DNA from: Astropecten irregularis
Taxonomy: Eukaryota; Echinodermata; Asteroidea; Paxillosida; Astropectinidae
Direction of reading: 5' to 3'
DNA: 64,000 nt
NCBI GenBank assembly: GCA_963971285.1
Contig: OZ020258.1
Span: 496,001 to 560,000, forward strand
The notes under the pieces are model-generated. The model saw only the letters and a list, made by a program, of their open reading frames with translations. It searched no databases and was not told the origin of the DNA. Of this stretch, positions 21,216-32,100 are shown one piece after another. Position 1 is the first letter of the stretch; every line of letters starts with the position of its first letter. The translations under genes and the position numbers were made by a program.

Positions 21216-23520
21216 ATGAACGGTTTCACCAAGAGCCGAGGCTTTGTAGATAAAGATGGCTTGGATGTCCATCGTCGGGATCAGCCATTTAAGGTCCTGA
21301 TAGTCGGTGCGTCCAGTGTGGGCAAGACGTGTATACTCAGACGGTTTGTGGATGGGGAATTCCCCAGTAAATGCAAAGCAACATTAGGTAAGATTCTAGC
21401 AAATGCAAAGCAACATTAAGTAAGATCCTTGGTCTGGTTGCTGGCTTCCATCGTCAACGATTCTGTCTATTTTTTTTTCTTGTAACAGGCGGCCTTCGAT
21501 AAAGATCCTGCTAGGAATAGATCGAAACGTCAGGCCCTCCAAACTCCAAACATTTTTTATTTTATTTTCATGTCATTGAGCAGTTTCATCGAACAGTTCA
21601 TGTAAGAAAGATTTGAGGCTCCAAATAATAGACGTTGTGTTAAGGATGCCATTTGTTTCTGCCATTTGTGAATTCTGTCATATGGATAGAAGTCTATATA
21701 CTTTGCTGTGTATGTGGATCGGTTTGCGGAAACACTATGTAGGAATCGTTCGTACTTTCGCACTTCTTATTTCGTTCGCACTTCTCGTATGAAGGTCTCA
21801 ACGTTTCGACTAGCCTGCTCTAGTCATCATCAGGAGACGACTATCCTGGGAACGAAATAATAAGTGCGAAAATATGAACAATTCTTACATGGTGTTTCTG
21901 CAAACCAATCTACATAACAGTCCATTTAGTTTTATTTCTTGTACGCCTTTGACTGATTCTGTGATATTATTTTGTAAATCATCCCAGGATTGGATTTCAA
22001 GATCCGCTGTGTGCAGGTTGGAGAGAGTCTGATTAAAATGCAATTATGGGACACATCAGGACAGGAACGGTTTAGGTCAATGACCCAGGCTTACTACAGG
22101 GGGGCTGCAGGTATCATGATAGTCTATGACGTCACAGAGGAGAATACATTAGACGGATTAAATAGCTGGCTGGCTGATACTAAAAAGGTAAAAGACGTAT
22201 TACGGGATTAGTGTCTTAAATGTATGATTGGTAAGGGTCACAGAACAGCACTGACACTTTGTCTGATCCAACATCATAAAATAACACACCTGTGAAAAAT
22301 TGAGCTCAATCGAACATTTGAGTCACAAGAAAATAGCGAAAAAACCGACTCAATTGTTCTTATAAAAATATAAAGAATGGTTTTCATCTTATCTCGAGAT
22401 CAAAACTTGTTCCGGTCTTTGTTTGACTAATTTCTGGATAAATTCACCTTTTCAGGCGGAAATATTTTAACGGCATGTTTCTACCATCACCATCTTCATC
22501 TCCTGAAAGTTATATGTAAATCTGTGAATATTTCTGTAAGGGTATATTTACCAATCCTGGACTGTACCTTTCATAAAATGATGTGGTTTTGTTTTAAAAC
22601 GAAGCAGGTTATGTGACTGGAACAACATTGTGGTTGACTTATTTTCCCGACATTTTTCTTCTCCACAGTATGCACCTGAGGATGTAGACATTATAATCCT
22701 GGGGAATAAATGTGACATGTTGGAGCAACGAGTGGTAACCAAGGAGGCAGGGCAAGAGGTAACCTTTGACCTTCATCATAACCACTAGATACAATAGACC
22801 TTAAGTTTAACAATTTTTGCTGAAGTGAAGGGGAACTAAAAGTCAAAAAAAAAAAGAACTATCGAGATTCTTGCTTTTCTCTTTGCAGTTTGCCAGGAAC
22901 AACGGACTGAAATTCTTCGAGACGAGTGCCCATGATTCCACCAATATTATGGAAGCATTCCAAGCCATGGCAGTCATGCTGGCTAGCAAAGTTCCCGAGG
23001 TAAGACCACAAGTTACTGGATGGATTGCCTAGTTTTAACAATACAAAACGCCCTCTATTGATTTCTTGAGGGAACTAAGTTACGTTCACCGATGAGGGAG
23101 CCCTTTCCCCTGGCGTCCGACTCGCACCCAAAACTCGGCTATTCAAGATATGGTCCAATAAATCCATTGTATCTTTCATCCCAACTCCACCTGTGCCAAA
23201 CCTCTCTTCATAAAGGATATTTTATGAAACTTAAAGCATTCATTTCGTTATTGGTGTTATCCATACGTGATTCAGGTAATTCATTTCAGTAAAATAGAAA
23301 CTTAAAAAATTGCTCTACATTAATTGTTCACCCATTGGCTATAATTTAGAATATTACCTTCAATTTATATTGTGTTTGTTTGTTTGTTTGTTTGTTTGTT
23401 TGTTTTCAACAGAATAGAAAAAGAGTCAACAGTCTAGCCATCACATCACCAGCAGATTCCAACGCAAATAGCAAGAAATTCGACTCCTTTGACCTAAAGA
23501 AATTGAAATGTTCCTGTTAG
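21216..23520 (+). CDS. Rab-family small GTPase, 226 aa, five coding exons
   Basis: Coding exons are 21216-21387, 21988-22187, 22669-22758, 22889-22999 and 23413-23520. They total 681 bases, in frame, with GT/AG at each intron. The first coding exon follows an acceptor at 21209-21210, so a 5' non-coding exon is expected upstream. Motifs: P-loop GASSVGKT (31-38), switch-I Thr56, DTSGQE (79-84; most Rabs have DTAGQE), NKCD (137-140), ETSA (165-168), and a C-terminal CSC (224-226) for double geranylgeranylation. Rabs cycle between GTP and GDP forms to direct vesicle traffic. It looks closest to the Rab1/3/8/35 side of the family, but I cannot assign a subfamily. Intron 2 is mostly a MITE, and intron 1 repeats the exon-1 donor. 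Confidence 0.93.
21380..21445 (+). repeat. Micro-duplication of the Rab exon-1 splice donor
   Basis: The exon 1 end and donor (ATGCAAAGCAACATTAGGTA at 21371-21390) is repeated 32 bases downstream with the change AG to AA before the GTAAG. Use of the second donor would add codons ending in an in-frame TAA. Confidence 0.7.
21495..21600. repeat. Hairpin element family C, fragment in Rab intron 1
   Basis: Contains AAGATCCTGCTAGG, GATCGAAACGTCAGGCCCTC and an AACTCCAAACATTTT tail, as in family C. Confidence 0.65.
21711..21925. repeat. Palindromic element family D in Rab intron 1
   Basis: Two inverted arms (GATCGGTTTGCGGAAACACT at the left) surround a CTCAACGTTTCGACTAGCCT and CATCATCAGGAGAC core. 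Confidence 0.75.
22216..22572 (+). mobile_element. TTAA-ended MITE, family B, filling Rab intron 2
   Basis: The family B left end (TATGATTGGTAAGGGTCA) and right end (CCAATCCTGGACTGTACCTT) take up about three quarters of the 481-base intron. Confidence 0.75.
23367..23404. repeat. (GTTT)n microsatellite next to Rab exon 5
   Basis: About nine GTTT units run into the pyrimidine tract of the last acceptor (AG at 23411-23412). Confidence 0.8.
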
Positions 23521-23960
23521 CAACACAAACCTAAGAACTTGCCGAGAACTGTGATGAAGTTCCTGTATAAATCGACGTATGATATAAGCCACTGGACTGA
23601 GTTTGTCGATATATCATATTTGCGTGGTCATCTTCTACGAGTGTAGGCCTACAAGAAAGCCCGGGCGCCGTTTCCCTAGTTGCGCCACTGGGTTTTATTC
23701 TTCTTAATATTCATAAGTGCAAGGGCAATAATTATGAAAAGTACGATGAAACATTGACCACCGAACCATGCACATGTACATGTACATGTATTATAGCTGC
23801 TCGTACACTCATAGGGCCTTTTGCGGATTGCTATTGGTGTAATATGACATTTTTATGATTACTCGAATGATTAAATGTATTCTGTAAAGATGGAAATTGA
23901 ATTTGTTGTGATCTCAGCGCAGTACAACTGAACTTGCGGTGTATGGTATTATGGTATATA
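23521..23960 (+). other. 3' flank of the Rab gene
   Basis: Presumed 3' UTR. The only candidate polyadenylation signal I see is ATTAAA near 23870. A short (ACATGT) run lies near 23770. No other gene. Confidence 0.4.
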
Positions 23961-23962
23961 AG

Positions 23963-24084
23963 GCCGTGTCCGAAACGGGCTTCCAGAGCTACGGCTAGGT
24001 CTATTGTCTAGGTATCTCCGCGTATTTTCAATGGAGCGAAGACCTAGACCTAGCTCTAGACAAAGGATTCGGACGCAGCCTAAG
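23963..24084. mobile_element. Harbinger-like MITE, family G, copy 1
   Basis: Starts TAAGGCCGTGTCCGAA and ends TTCGGACGCAGCCTAA, so a TAA target duplication flanks inverted ends, as in PIF/Harbinger. A second, similar copy is at 24604-24716. Confidence 0.6.
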
Positions 24085-24087
24085 ACA

Positions 24088-24240
24088 TGGGGAGAATTTT
24101 GAGACGTTGGCGGCAGCAGACGGAAATCTCTTTTCGCTAGCTCTGAGCATGCGTGCGCAATTATTGTGAGCATGCGGGCGTTGTTGTGCGCCGTTGCGCT
24201 ACCAAGTTGAAGATCCAGCTCCAAAGTCTCCCAATAATGT
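24088..24240. mobile_element. GC-rich palindromic MITE, family H, copy 2
   Basis: Diverged copy: ATGGGGAGAATTTTGAGACG at the left, GAGCATGCG inner blocks, and CCAAAGTCTCCCAATAAT at the right. Confidence 0.6.
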
Positions 24241-24283
24241 GCAGATACGTTCATTATAAAAACCAACACCAAGTAATTCTTAA

Positions 24284-24436
24284 TAATTTTTGTTTTGTTG
24301 TTGTTGTTGTTGTTGTTCATTTTGTTGTTGTTGTTGTTGTTCATTTTGTTGTTGTTGTTTTTTGCACATTGAGAGATCAGTGATTTTTAATGCGCTATAT
24401 AAATGTGGTTTTATTATTATTATTATTATTATTATT
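24284..24436. repeat. (TTG)n and (TTA)n microsatellites with a LINE/SINE-type tail
   Basis: TTG runs span about 24290-24360. They are followed by GCGCTATATAAATG (near 24391) and then a TTA run at 24413-24436. GCGCTATATAAA followed by a simple repeat is the usual 3' end of L2-type LINEs and the SINEs that use them, so this is probably a remnant tail. Confidence 0.65.
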
Positions 24437-24603
24437 TGTGATTCATGTTGTTGTTGTTGTTTCTGATGCTGTAGCTTGCAACTGCTCTCGTATTGGTTTT
24501 CACTGAGACATAACAAAGCCTAAGATCAATTTCAATATGACAACATTTCATATCTACGTCACCAAATCGACCACAGTTGAAGCTCTTCAGGTTTAATTAT
24601 AAG

Positions 24604-24716
24604 CCCAAACGGGCTTCCAGAGCTACGGCTAGGTCTATTGTCTAGGTGTCTCCACGTATTTCCAATGGAGAGAAGACCTAAACCTAGCTCTAGACAACAG
24701 ATTCGGATGCAGCCTC
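24604..24716. mobile_element. Harbinger-like MITE, family G, copy 2
   Basis: Shares CGGGCTTCCAGAGCTACGGC and CCTAGCTCTAGACAA with copy 1 at 23963. The left end is less well kept. Confidence 0.6.
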
Positions 24717-24764
24717 TGTCTCATAGGGCAAAATAGCACATCAGGTAGGCCTACGTGTAGTAAG

Positions 24765-24906
24765 GCCGTGTCCCAATTCTCTGTCTGTGACCGCAAATAA
24801 CACACAAGTAAGTCTATGGAAACCGCTGAAGTCACTGGCTAGTGGCTGCCATAGGTGCGTGTGTAATTTGCAGCCGCAGCCAGAGAATTGGGACACGGCC
24901 TAATAA
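24765..24906. mobile_element. Harbinger-like MITE with TAA target duplication
   Basis: TAAGGCCGTGTCCCAATTCT at the left, and its complement ending CACGGCCTAA at the right. The inverted ends are at least 22 bases and almost perfect, and the core is non-coding. Confidence 0.75.
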
Positions 24907-24940
24907 CAACCAAGGCACTGCCGCCTTGCTAGACCGACCC

Positions 24941-25142
24941 ATCGATACTGATCGATATTCCTTTTCAATCAATTCCTAGCTGGCTCTAAGACCTATCATG
25001 TTTATCGATCCATTGCTACCACTGGGGGTCGCAATTGCTGTATCGATACTGATCGATATTCCTTTTCAATCAATTCCTAGCTGGCTCTAAGACCTATCAT
25101 GTTTATCGATCCATTGCTACCACTGGGGGTCGCAATTGCTGT
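24941..25142. repeat. Exact-looking 101-bp tandem duplication
   Basis: Bases 24941-25041 are repeated at 25042-25142 with no difference that I can find. This points to a very recent event or an assembly artefact. Confidence 0.85.
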
Positions 25143-25436
25143 ATTACAATGAGTGGATTCGCTCACTTGGGCCTGGGTACAGTTCCATAAAGCTGTGCGT
25201 GCTTGCGATCAGAAAGATAAATTCTCGAGAGGCACTCCAAACAAGATCCCATACTCTTCCTGCGAGATTCGTCTTTTAATTGGTTCGATCAAAAGGATTT
25301 CAAGGAGATTATAGTAATCTAAGAGAGGATTAAGAAGCTGATGCAGATGTTCTGTTTAGAGGAGAGTTGTGGAGATGGTTCAGGAGTAAACATCTCTTGG
25401 AGGTGTATGTGAAGCTGGGTGCTGTGTACTGACAAG
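25143..25436 (+). other. Possible 5' non-coding exon of the orphan gene at 26310
   Basis: Purine-rich sequence ends at a strong donor (CAAG then GTGAGTG at 25437). The next good acceptor on this strand is TTCTTTACAG at 26261-26270, just before the 160-residue frame. Transcription is inferred, not shown, and the 5' limit is unknown. Confidence 0.35.
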
Positions 25437-25514
25437 GTGAGTGTTTCAGTAATTTTCATCATGTCGTTGTTTTTACTGGTGTATAAATGTCAATTATTGA
25501 TCCTTTAAAAGAAT

Positions 25515-25701
25515 GTAGGTTTGCGGTGACACCATGTGATCACTTATGTGACGGTTTGTGGTTCTGAGAAGAACCGGTGGTCAGTCTCCTTAGGAAGAAC
25601 AGAGCACACTGTTCGCAACTCGTCGAGATATAACACCACCGGTTCTTCTCAGAACCACACATTCTCACAGAAGAGATTGTATGGTGTCACAGCAAACCTA
25701 C
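25515..25701. mobile_element. Palindromic MITE, family F, copy 2
   Basis: Ends GTAGGTTTGCGGTGACACCA and the near-complement ATGGTGTCACAGCAAACCTAC define it. Inside are two inverted GAACCGGTGG blocks. A related copy is at 13080-13250. Confidence 0.7.
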
Positions 25702-26097
25702 CTTATTTAGTACTTCCATCATGCATAGCTTCAAGTCTTATTTATTGGTCCTTTATTCCACTGTAGGCCTATGACTGTAGATCACCATACTTTGTGAATG
25801 AATGAGAATTTCATCTGATGAGATCCTCATTTCCTATGAAGGATCCCATGATTGCCACTAGGTACTGTGTTAAGTAGAGCGAGTGCTGTCAAAATGGCTG
25901 GCACACTAAATAGTCCATGGACCAAAATCTGTAACATGATTAGAAATTGAGGTTCGTCTTAACTTTTTAGTGACAATTAACTTGAAATAAAGTTAACTTT
26001 ACTAATTTGATAGTGCTGAATCCAAATACAGTTGTCCACAATACCCAAACTTGCACATTAAGGAAATAATTATGATGACATACAGGAATCGTAATTA

Positions 26098-26230
26098 TGG
26101 CTGGGATCGATTTCACCAAACTCATCACAACTTACTATTAATCGTAGGACTTATGATGCATCAAGCCCTACGTAAGATGCGATGGGTTATCCTTCGTAAC
26201 TCGAGTTACGATTGATCGTAGGACTTAATG
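26098..26230. repeat. Dispersed repeat family M, copy 1
   Basis: Shares ATTTCACCAAACTCAT, AGGACTTATGATGC and GGTTATCCTTCGTAACTC with 57358-57511. It has inverted AATCGTAGGACTTA blocks and probably is a MITE. Confidence 0.6.
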
Positions 26231-26309
26231 AAAAAACAAATCGCCAACCAGAATCCCTTCTTCTTTACAGCAATGAGACTCAGACTCCGATGATCCTATA
26301 TCCCATCGG

Positions 26310-26792
26310 ATGCCGATGTCAACCCAGCCTCAGTATTCAGGAAAGTTGGGCGTTCCGGAACCCTCACCAGCCCCAGAGAAAGCTCGCATCGAGATCTTCC
26401 TGCCCAGCTCCACGGAGTCTCATCCAGACTCTCAAGACGGTGACTCATCCCTGGATGTCACCGAGGAGGTTGAGGGAACCAAGTGGGAGATACGAGAGAA
26501 GCCATCCGTGGGTACAAGCAAAATGGCTCATCCCTTGTATCAGAGCGCACGGAGTACCGATGAGGACAAGCCCAGGCTGACCACACGCTTTGCCAAGTTC
26601 TCCTCTCCGTGCACCGAGGCCATGAGTTTGTCCTCATCACCGGGACGCTCGACTCGCTCTACGGGTCTACTGGGCGATGTTGCCGGCCTACCGGGACCAG
26701 GCATCGGTAAGAAAGCCGATTTCCTGTCAAGTTACTCGCACAATTATGGACAGAGTGAAGGCGGGAAGAAGACGTGGTGGTCGGCAAAGTGA
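26310..26792 (+). CDS. Uncharacterised Ser/Pro-rich 160-aa protein
   Basis: A single coding exon follows an acceptor at 26261-26270. An in-frame TGA at 26274-26276, just after the acceptor, fixes the start at the ATG at 26310, with a second ATG two codons on. The product is hydrophilic and rich in Ser, Pro, Thr and Gly. It has an acidic stretch (E-E-V-E-G around residues 51-55), a basic-serine segment (S-S-S-P-G-R-S-T-R-S) and a C-terminus G-K-K-T-W-W-S-A-K. No signal peptide, membrane segment or catalytic motif is visible. I do not recognise the family. The open frame, purposeful start and good acceptor favour a real gene, but codon evidence is moderate. Confidence 0.55.
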   Translation: MPMSTQPQYSGKLGVPEPSPAPEKARIEIFLPSSTESHPDSQDGDSSLDVTEEVEGTKWEIREKPSVGTSKMAHPLYQSARSTDEDKPRLTTRFAKFSSPCTEAMSLSSSPGRSTRSTGLLGDVAGLPGPGIGKKADFLSSYSHNYGQSEGGKKTWWSAK

Positions 26793-27024
26793 AAAGACTA
26801 AACAAGATGACCGTAGAAACTACCGACACAACATGATTAAAGGACATTCTCAAACTAGATGGCAATGTGGCCTTCTTGTCACATGAGGGATATGCAACGA
26901 TCATGACTTCGCTTATTAAACAAGGCCACCTTTGACTTCATAAATCCTGAATATCAAGATGTCAAGTACTTCAGGAATGAACCGTAGACAAACACAGATG
27001 CATCCGTAGTAACGGAGATAATCA

Positions 27025-27228
27025 GGGGCCAATTTCATAGAGCTGCGTAAGCACAAAATTTGCTTGTGCATGACAAGTTTCCCTTGATAACCAACCATTT
27101 TCTAATGTGATGTTTACTGCTTTTGACTTATATCCGGCATTGTTTGCCGAGCATACCATTCACCAGGAGTGTTGGCTGACTGATTTTATTTTGGTGCTTA
27201 AGCAGCTCAATAAAAAATTAGCCCCAGA
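27025..27228. mobile_element. GGGGCCAATTT-ended MITE, family I, copy 1
   Basis: Starts GGGGCCAATTTCATAGAGCT and ends in a degraded complement near TTAGCCCC. Other copies are at 29452, 29768, 59034 and 60888. Confidence 0.65.
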
Positions 27229-27759
27229 ATGCCAAGCTGGCATGAAAGGTCACAGTTATACATGTAGTGCAACTGACAATGCCATATTATATTAAGCTGG
27301 TTATTTATAGAATAACATGAAAGTCTTGGTGCACGTCAGAAAACACCTGACCCTATGACCACGCCCTGTCTCATCCATGACGAGTGTCTCACATAAAATA
27401 AGGACAGGCAAACTGTGACGTATGACTGACGTCATTAAACTTTAATCTCACACGTAATGTCTACACAACTGTACATAATAATGTATTAGTGTTATAATAT
27501 TTTATAGTAATTACTGTACATTGTGTGAAATTGGAACAATATACACTTCGCTATGATACACATAAAATATTATTTCAAAATCTCCATTCATCACTCTGAA
27601 CTGACGTATGCTACTCATGATTGCTTCTTCTAATTTTTTTTGTGACGAATGAAAAATTAAGTAAACAATGAAATACTAATGTGTTGATAATTAATTATTA
27701 ATTGCTAAATTTCTATTTTTGATATACATAAGTTTGTAATGCTTTTCAAACGTGGACAT

Positions 27760-28149
27760 TTAAGGTAATATCATACTTTGGTTTTTGTAAAAGAAATGCA
27801 GATTCATGGGCAAAAATATTAAGTAAAATACATTAACAGTCATCTGTGAATTAATGCAAAAAAATGAAAATCGGTTCGGACTCGAAATTTCACGTACGTT
27901 GGACTTCAGACGCCGATTACACGGAAAAGGATTTTGGGGAAGATTCCTCATTTGGCTCCATTGGGTCACAAATTTTCAGTCCCATACTGTGCCCACTTTA
28001 AGGGAAAACAGCGAAAAATTCCCACGGAATTTTTTGATCGTTATTTTCGGTCGTTGCTTTCACTAATTAAAAACAGCATTTCAGGAGGAAGAATGTTAAC
28101 GGTATGTTTCTACCACCACCATCTTCATACCCTGTGAGTTATATGTAAA
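27760..28149 (+). mobile_element. TTAA-ended MITE, family A, truncated and interrupted
   Basis: The left end is intact (TTAAGGTAATATCATACTTT). About 120 unrelated bases at 27850-27969 interrupt it, and the right terminal repeat is missing after GTAAATCTT. The preceding 27229-27759 is AT-rich with nothing recognisable. Confidence 0.7.
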
Positions 28150-28866
28150 TCTTATATAATGCATACCAATTGCTGACAATAAGAAAACACGTAGGCCTAT
28201 GTAGCAACATTATATCAAACAAGATGTAGACTGACGCATATTATTTCAATTACAATGGGAATAATTCAAAAACTTTGTTAGCCTTCATTTCAGCCGTTTG
28301 AGAGTGAGACATGGTAACTGTTTTGAATTTAATCACTACAATGCACTGCACTAGTGTTCAAGAGCACCGGCACTCTAGCCTGGAAACAAGACTATACATA
28401 CATAAAACACAAACATTAAAGTCATGATTACGTTAATTTTCTATAGAATTTTAATGATTTCAAGTCCTTAGATTCATCATTTCATTATTTATTCATGACG
28501 TGTGTCTGATATGATGTTTTCTTACATTTGACTTAAAAAGAATCAGACGGTTTTGTACATTATTATGAAGCAATAGTTAAATAAACAATATTTGAGGTAT
28601 TTGTAATTTCAATGTATTTCTTAAAAAAGGTGATTTTTGGCCGAATCCGAACTATCGACTACGGCTATGGCTAAAGAGCATTTCCATGCCCCAGCCTGTG
28701 ATTCAGTGTAGACAGGCGCATGTCGTACGGTCAGCAACATGATCCATAGCCATTCATTCGTTCCACTTATTTGGAATGAAAATCGAATAATTGATATATA
28801 AGTTGGTTCTCAAGATGACATTTTGGATTTTAGTCGACTTTGTAAAGTCCTCTTCGATGCTGTTTA
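28150..28866. other. Intergenic, no gene seen
   Basis: AT-rich sequence downstream (minus sense) of the SRCR receptor gene. Part may be its 3' UTR: TTTATT on the plus strand near 28476 gives AATAAA on the minus strand. Confidence 0.35.
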
Positions 28867-29111
28867 AGGGCGTTTACGATGACGAAACGGAGGCTCCGGC
28901 TCCGTCTCAGGTTCCGGCTCCATTTCGTGAATTCATTATGAAATAACGGGTATCAAAATAGAGGCTTTTGGCTGCGGTTCTGAAGTAGATTCTCTGGTTT
29001 GAAAATGAAAACAGAGTATCGGCTTCAGTGAAAAATCACAACCTATATTTTCAGCGTATGGATGTCAGAGCTGGAGCCTGAGCCTTAGAGCCCCGTTTCG
29101 TAAACGCCCTT
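28867..29111. mobile_element. GGGCGTTTAC-ended MITE, family J, copy 1
   Basis: Inverted ends GGGCGTTTACGATGACGAAA and GTTTCGTAAACGCCC. Inner arms contain GGCTCCGGCTC and GAGCCTGAGCC. The copy sits just past the stop of the SRCR receptor gene, possibly in its 3' UTR. Confidence 0.75.
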
Positions 29112-29148
29112 GGTCAATTTTATCCTCAAGAACTTTGTACATTAATGT

Positions 29149-32100
29149 TCAAAGTCTCCATAAACTCTCTGGGTAGCTTGGATGTCCAGGTACATTAATA
29201 CGGAATGTATACCGAGGTGGTCTGTTAGGTACAGCTGGTTTGAGGGATTGATAGTAACTACTTCGATCGATGGGATAAACACCTGTCTTAGGATCTAAGA
29301 TTCTCTCATAGTCTGGGACGAGATCTTCATAGCAAGGTGGTGCATTACAGCTGCTCCTAGTCGCTCTGAAAAAATAGAGGATGGCAAAAAAGAGAATCAA
29401 GGCCTATCCTGGTTAATGAAGAAACCTTCACCTTCAAATCCCCACCCTTATGGACCAATTTCAAAGAGCTGCGTAAGCAGAAAAATTTACTTAATCACCA
29501 AAAACCCTTTAAAATGATGGATTTGCCCTCAAATAAAACCATTTTCGTTGCATAACATTTCTATCTTAATAAAAACAGGATTAACAACCCCCCAAATGTG
29601 TGTGGGATTGTGTTGTGTATCACTAATTTGTGATTGTTCTTTTGCTGATCGCTGATCATGAATATCAGATTGATTTTTAATGGTGGTTTGTTGTATTAGG
29701 CAACACATTTACTGCTAAGCACTTTTTTTGTGCTTAGCAGCTCCAGGAAATTGGCCCAAGTATGCCAGCCAGAACTCCTTGTGAATGTTATGCTCAGCAC
29801 AATGGCCGAATACAAGTCAAAAGCAGTAAACATGAACATTTGGTTGGTAATCCTATTTGATCAAGGAAGACATTTCATGCTTAAGCAAATTTTATGCTTA
29901 TGAAATTGGCCCCATATCGTATCCCAATAAGCCCCGCCCCTGAGATATATCCAGATGACTGACCTTTGACCTTTGATCTTTCTCTTGATGATAAGAAACA
30001 ATATAGCTCCTGTGAGTAGCATAATGATGCAGCCGAGGATCGCAAGGACTATGTACTGACTTCCGACAGAATCTGCGATGGGGACATAAGAAAGAAAAGG
30101 TATTCACTAATTATATGGAATTACTCAGAGACGAATACAAAAAGGCAAATTAACTTTCTTAATTGGGTGTCTCCGCAGGGTATGATTATTATGTTAAGGA
30201 GACAGCACAACCGAATAGTAGGGATTGCTCTGTATGAAACATGACTAATTGTGTATGTGGTGCCGGCTGTTAGGCTAATTGTCTATTTTTCATGGTCCAT
30301 TTTATTGTTACTGGAGAGGAAGAAGAGTAAAGGATCGGACATCACTGTCAAATTAGATTTACAGGTGCTATTATAGCCTTTGTGTTAGGCGATATTCAGT
30401 GAGTGTATGTGATATGTAGTAATGTAATGGCTTGTATTTTACATAAAGGCCATCATTATGCTTTATGGCATGATACAAAATTTAATTGTGAGAACTGATT
30501 TAGTTCTTAGATTTTGTTATTTTCTATGATTTATTTATTATTTTATTTATTTATTTAAGTTGGCTGATGAGCAGTTTGCACCAGTTTATTACTTGTATTA
30601 TGCTTTTATATATTTATTTTTCGCGCCGCCCCTAATTAATGCGTCCGTTAGCTCCGCCCCGTATTCGGACCCCACTCAGCACATTGCCAGCCCAATATAA
30701 TACGTCTTTTAAACGGCGATGTTTTACATGTACATTAATGATGTCATGATGGCAAAGACGGAGAGCTAATGCGCGGATGCGTAGTCGTACGTAGATCGTA
30801 TTCTGCCCGTATTGACTCGGATAGGATATCGTACTCATGCTCAACGTGTGTACTTATAGCTTCATTGAAAATGAACTCAGTATGAATTGGCCCGGGCCAA
30901 TGGATCCAACGACGGATGCAAGATAACACGATTCGTATTTACCGACATATAATCAACTAATTGGCACCAAACTACCAACATGATCAACTAACTGACTCCA
31001 AATTGCCAACATGATCAACTATAAACTAGCACCAATTATACCTACCGACATGAGCAACTGGCACCAAACTACGAACATAATCAACTATAACTGGCACCAC
31101 TGATCAACTAACTGGCACCAAACTCTGCCAACATGATCAACTAACTGGCACCACTGTCCACATGATCAACTAACTGGCACCAAACAAAGAACATGATAAA
31201 CTATAACTGGCACCAAACTGTCAGCATGATCAACTAACTGGCACCAAACTACCAACATGATCAACTTACTTGCGCCAAACTACCAACATGATCAACTAAC
31301 TGGCACCAAACTACCAACGTGATCAACTAACTGGCACTAAACTGTCAACACGATCAATAAACTGGCACCAACCTACCAACATGATCAACTAACTGGCACT
31401 AAACTGTCAACACGATCAACAAACTGGCACCAACCTACCAACATGATCAACTAACTGGCACCAAACTACGTGATCAACTAACTGGCACCAAACTGTCAAC
31501 ACGATCAACAAAGCTAGGCTGGCACCAAACTACCAACGTGATCAACTAACTGGCATCAACCTACCAACATGATCAACTAACTGGCATCAACCTACCAACA
31601 TGATCAACTAACTTGCGCCAAACTATCAACATGATCAACTAACTTGCGCCAAACTATCAACATGATCAACTAACTGACACTAAACTGTCAACACGATCAC
31701 TAACTTGCACCAAACTGTCAACATGATAAACTAACTGGCACTAAACTGGCAACATGATCAACTAACTGGCAACAAACTATCAACATGATCAACTAACTGG
31801 CACTAAACTGTCAAAATGATCAACTATAACTTGCACCAACCTGTCAATATATTACCACGTCTTACCGTATCGTGGGATCTGATCTTCGTGTGCCATTCGG
31901 GGTTCACTTTCAACCATGGCTGTTAATGATTAAAAATAAGAATACATGAAACAGCCGTGAGTGAACAGTGAGAAAAATTGCAATGATCGCCACACAAATT
32001 TGTATGATCAAACTGAGAGTTGTTTTAACTCATCATAGTTACCTTAAGGAAGGACAAAAATTATCATGTCATACTAGATAAGAGAGAAATCATCAAAATT

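Noticed and set aside
24280-24516. Poly-Gln/Asn frames
   Set aside because: They are translations of the TTG and TTA microsatellites.
30949-31855. Possible CRISPR-like array (31-bp repeats)
   Set aside because: There are no unique spacers: units are contiguous and degenerate, in an animal intron.
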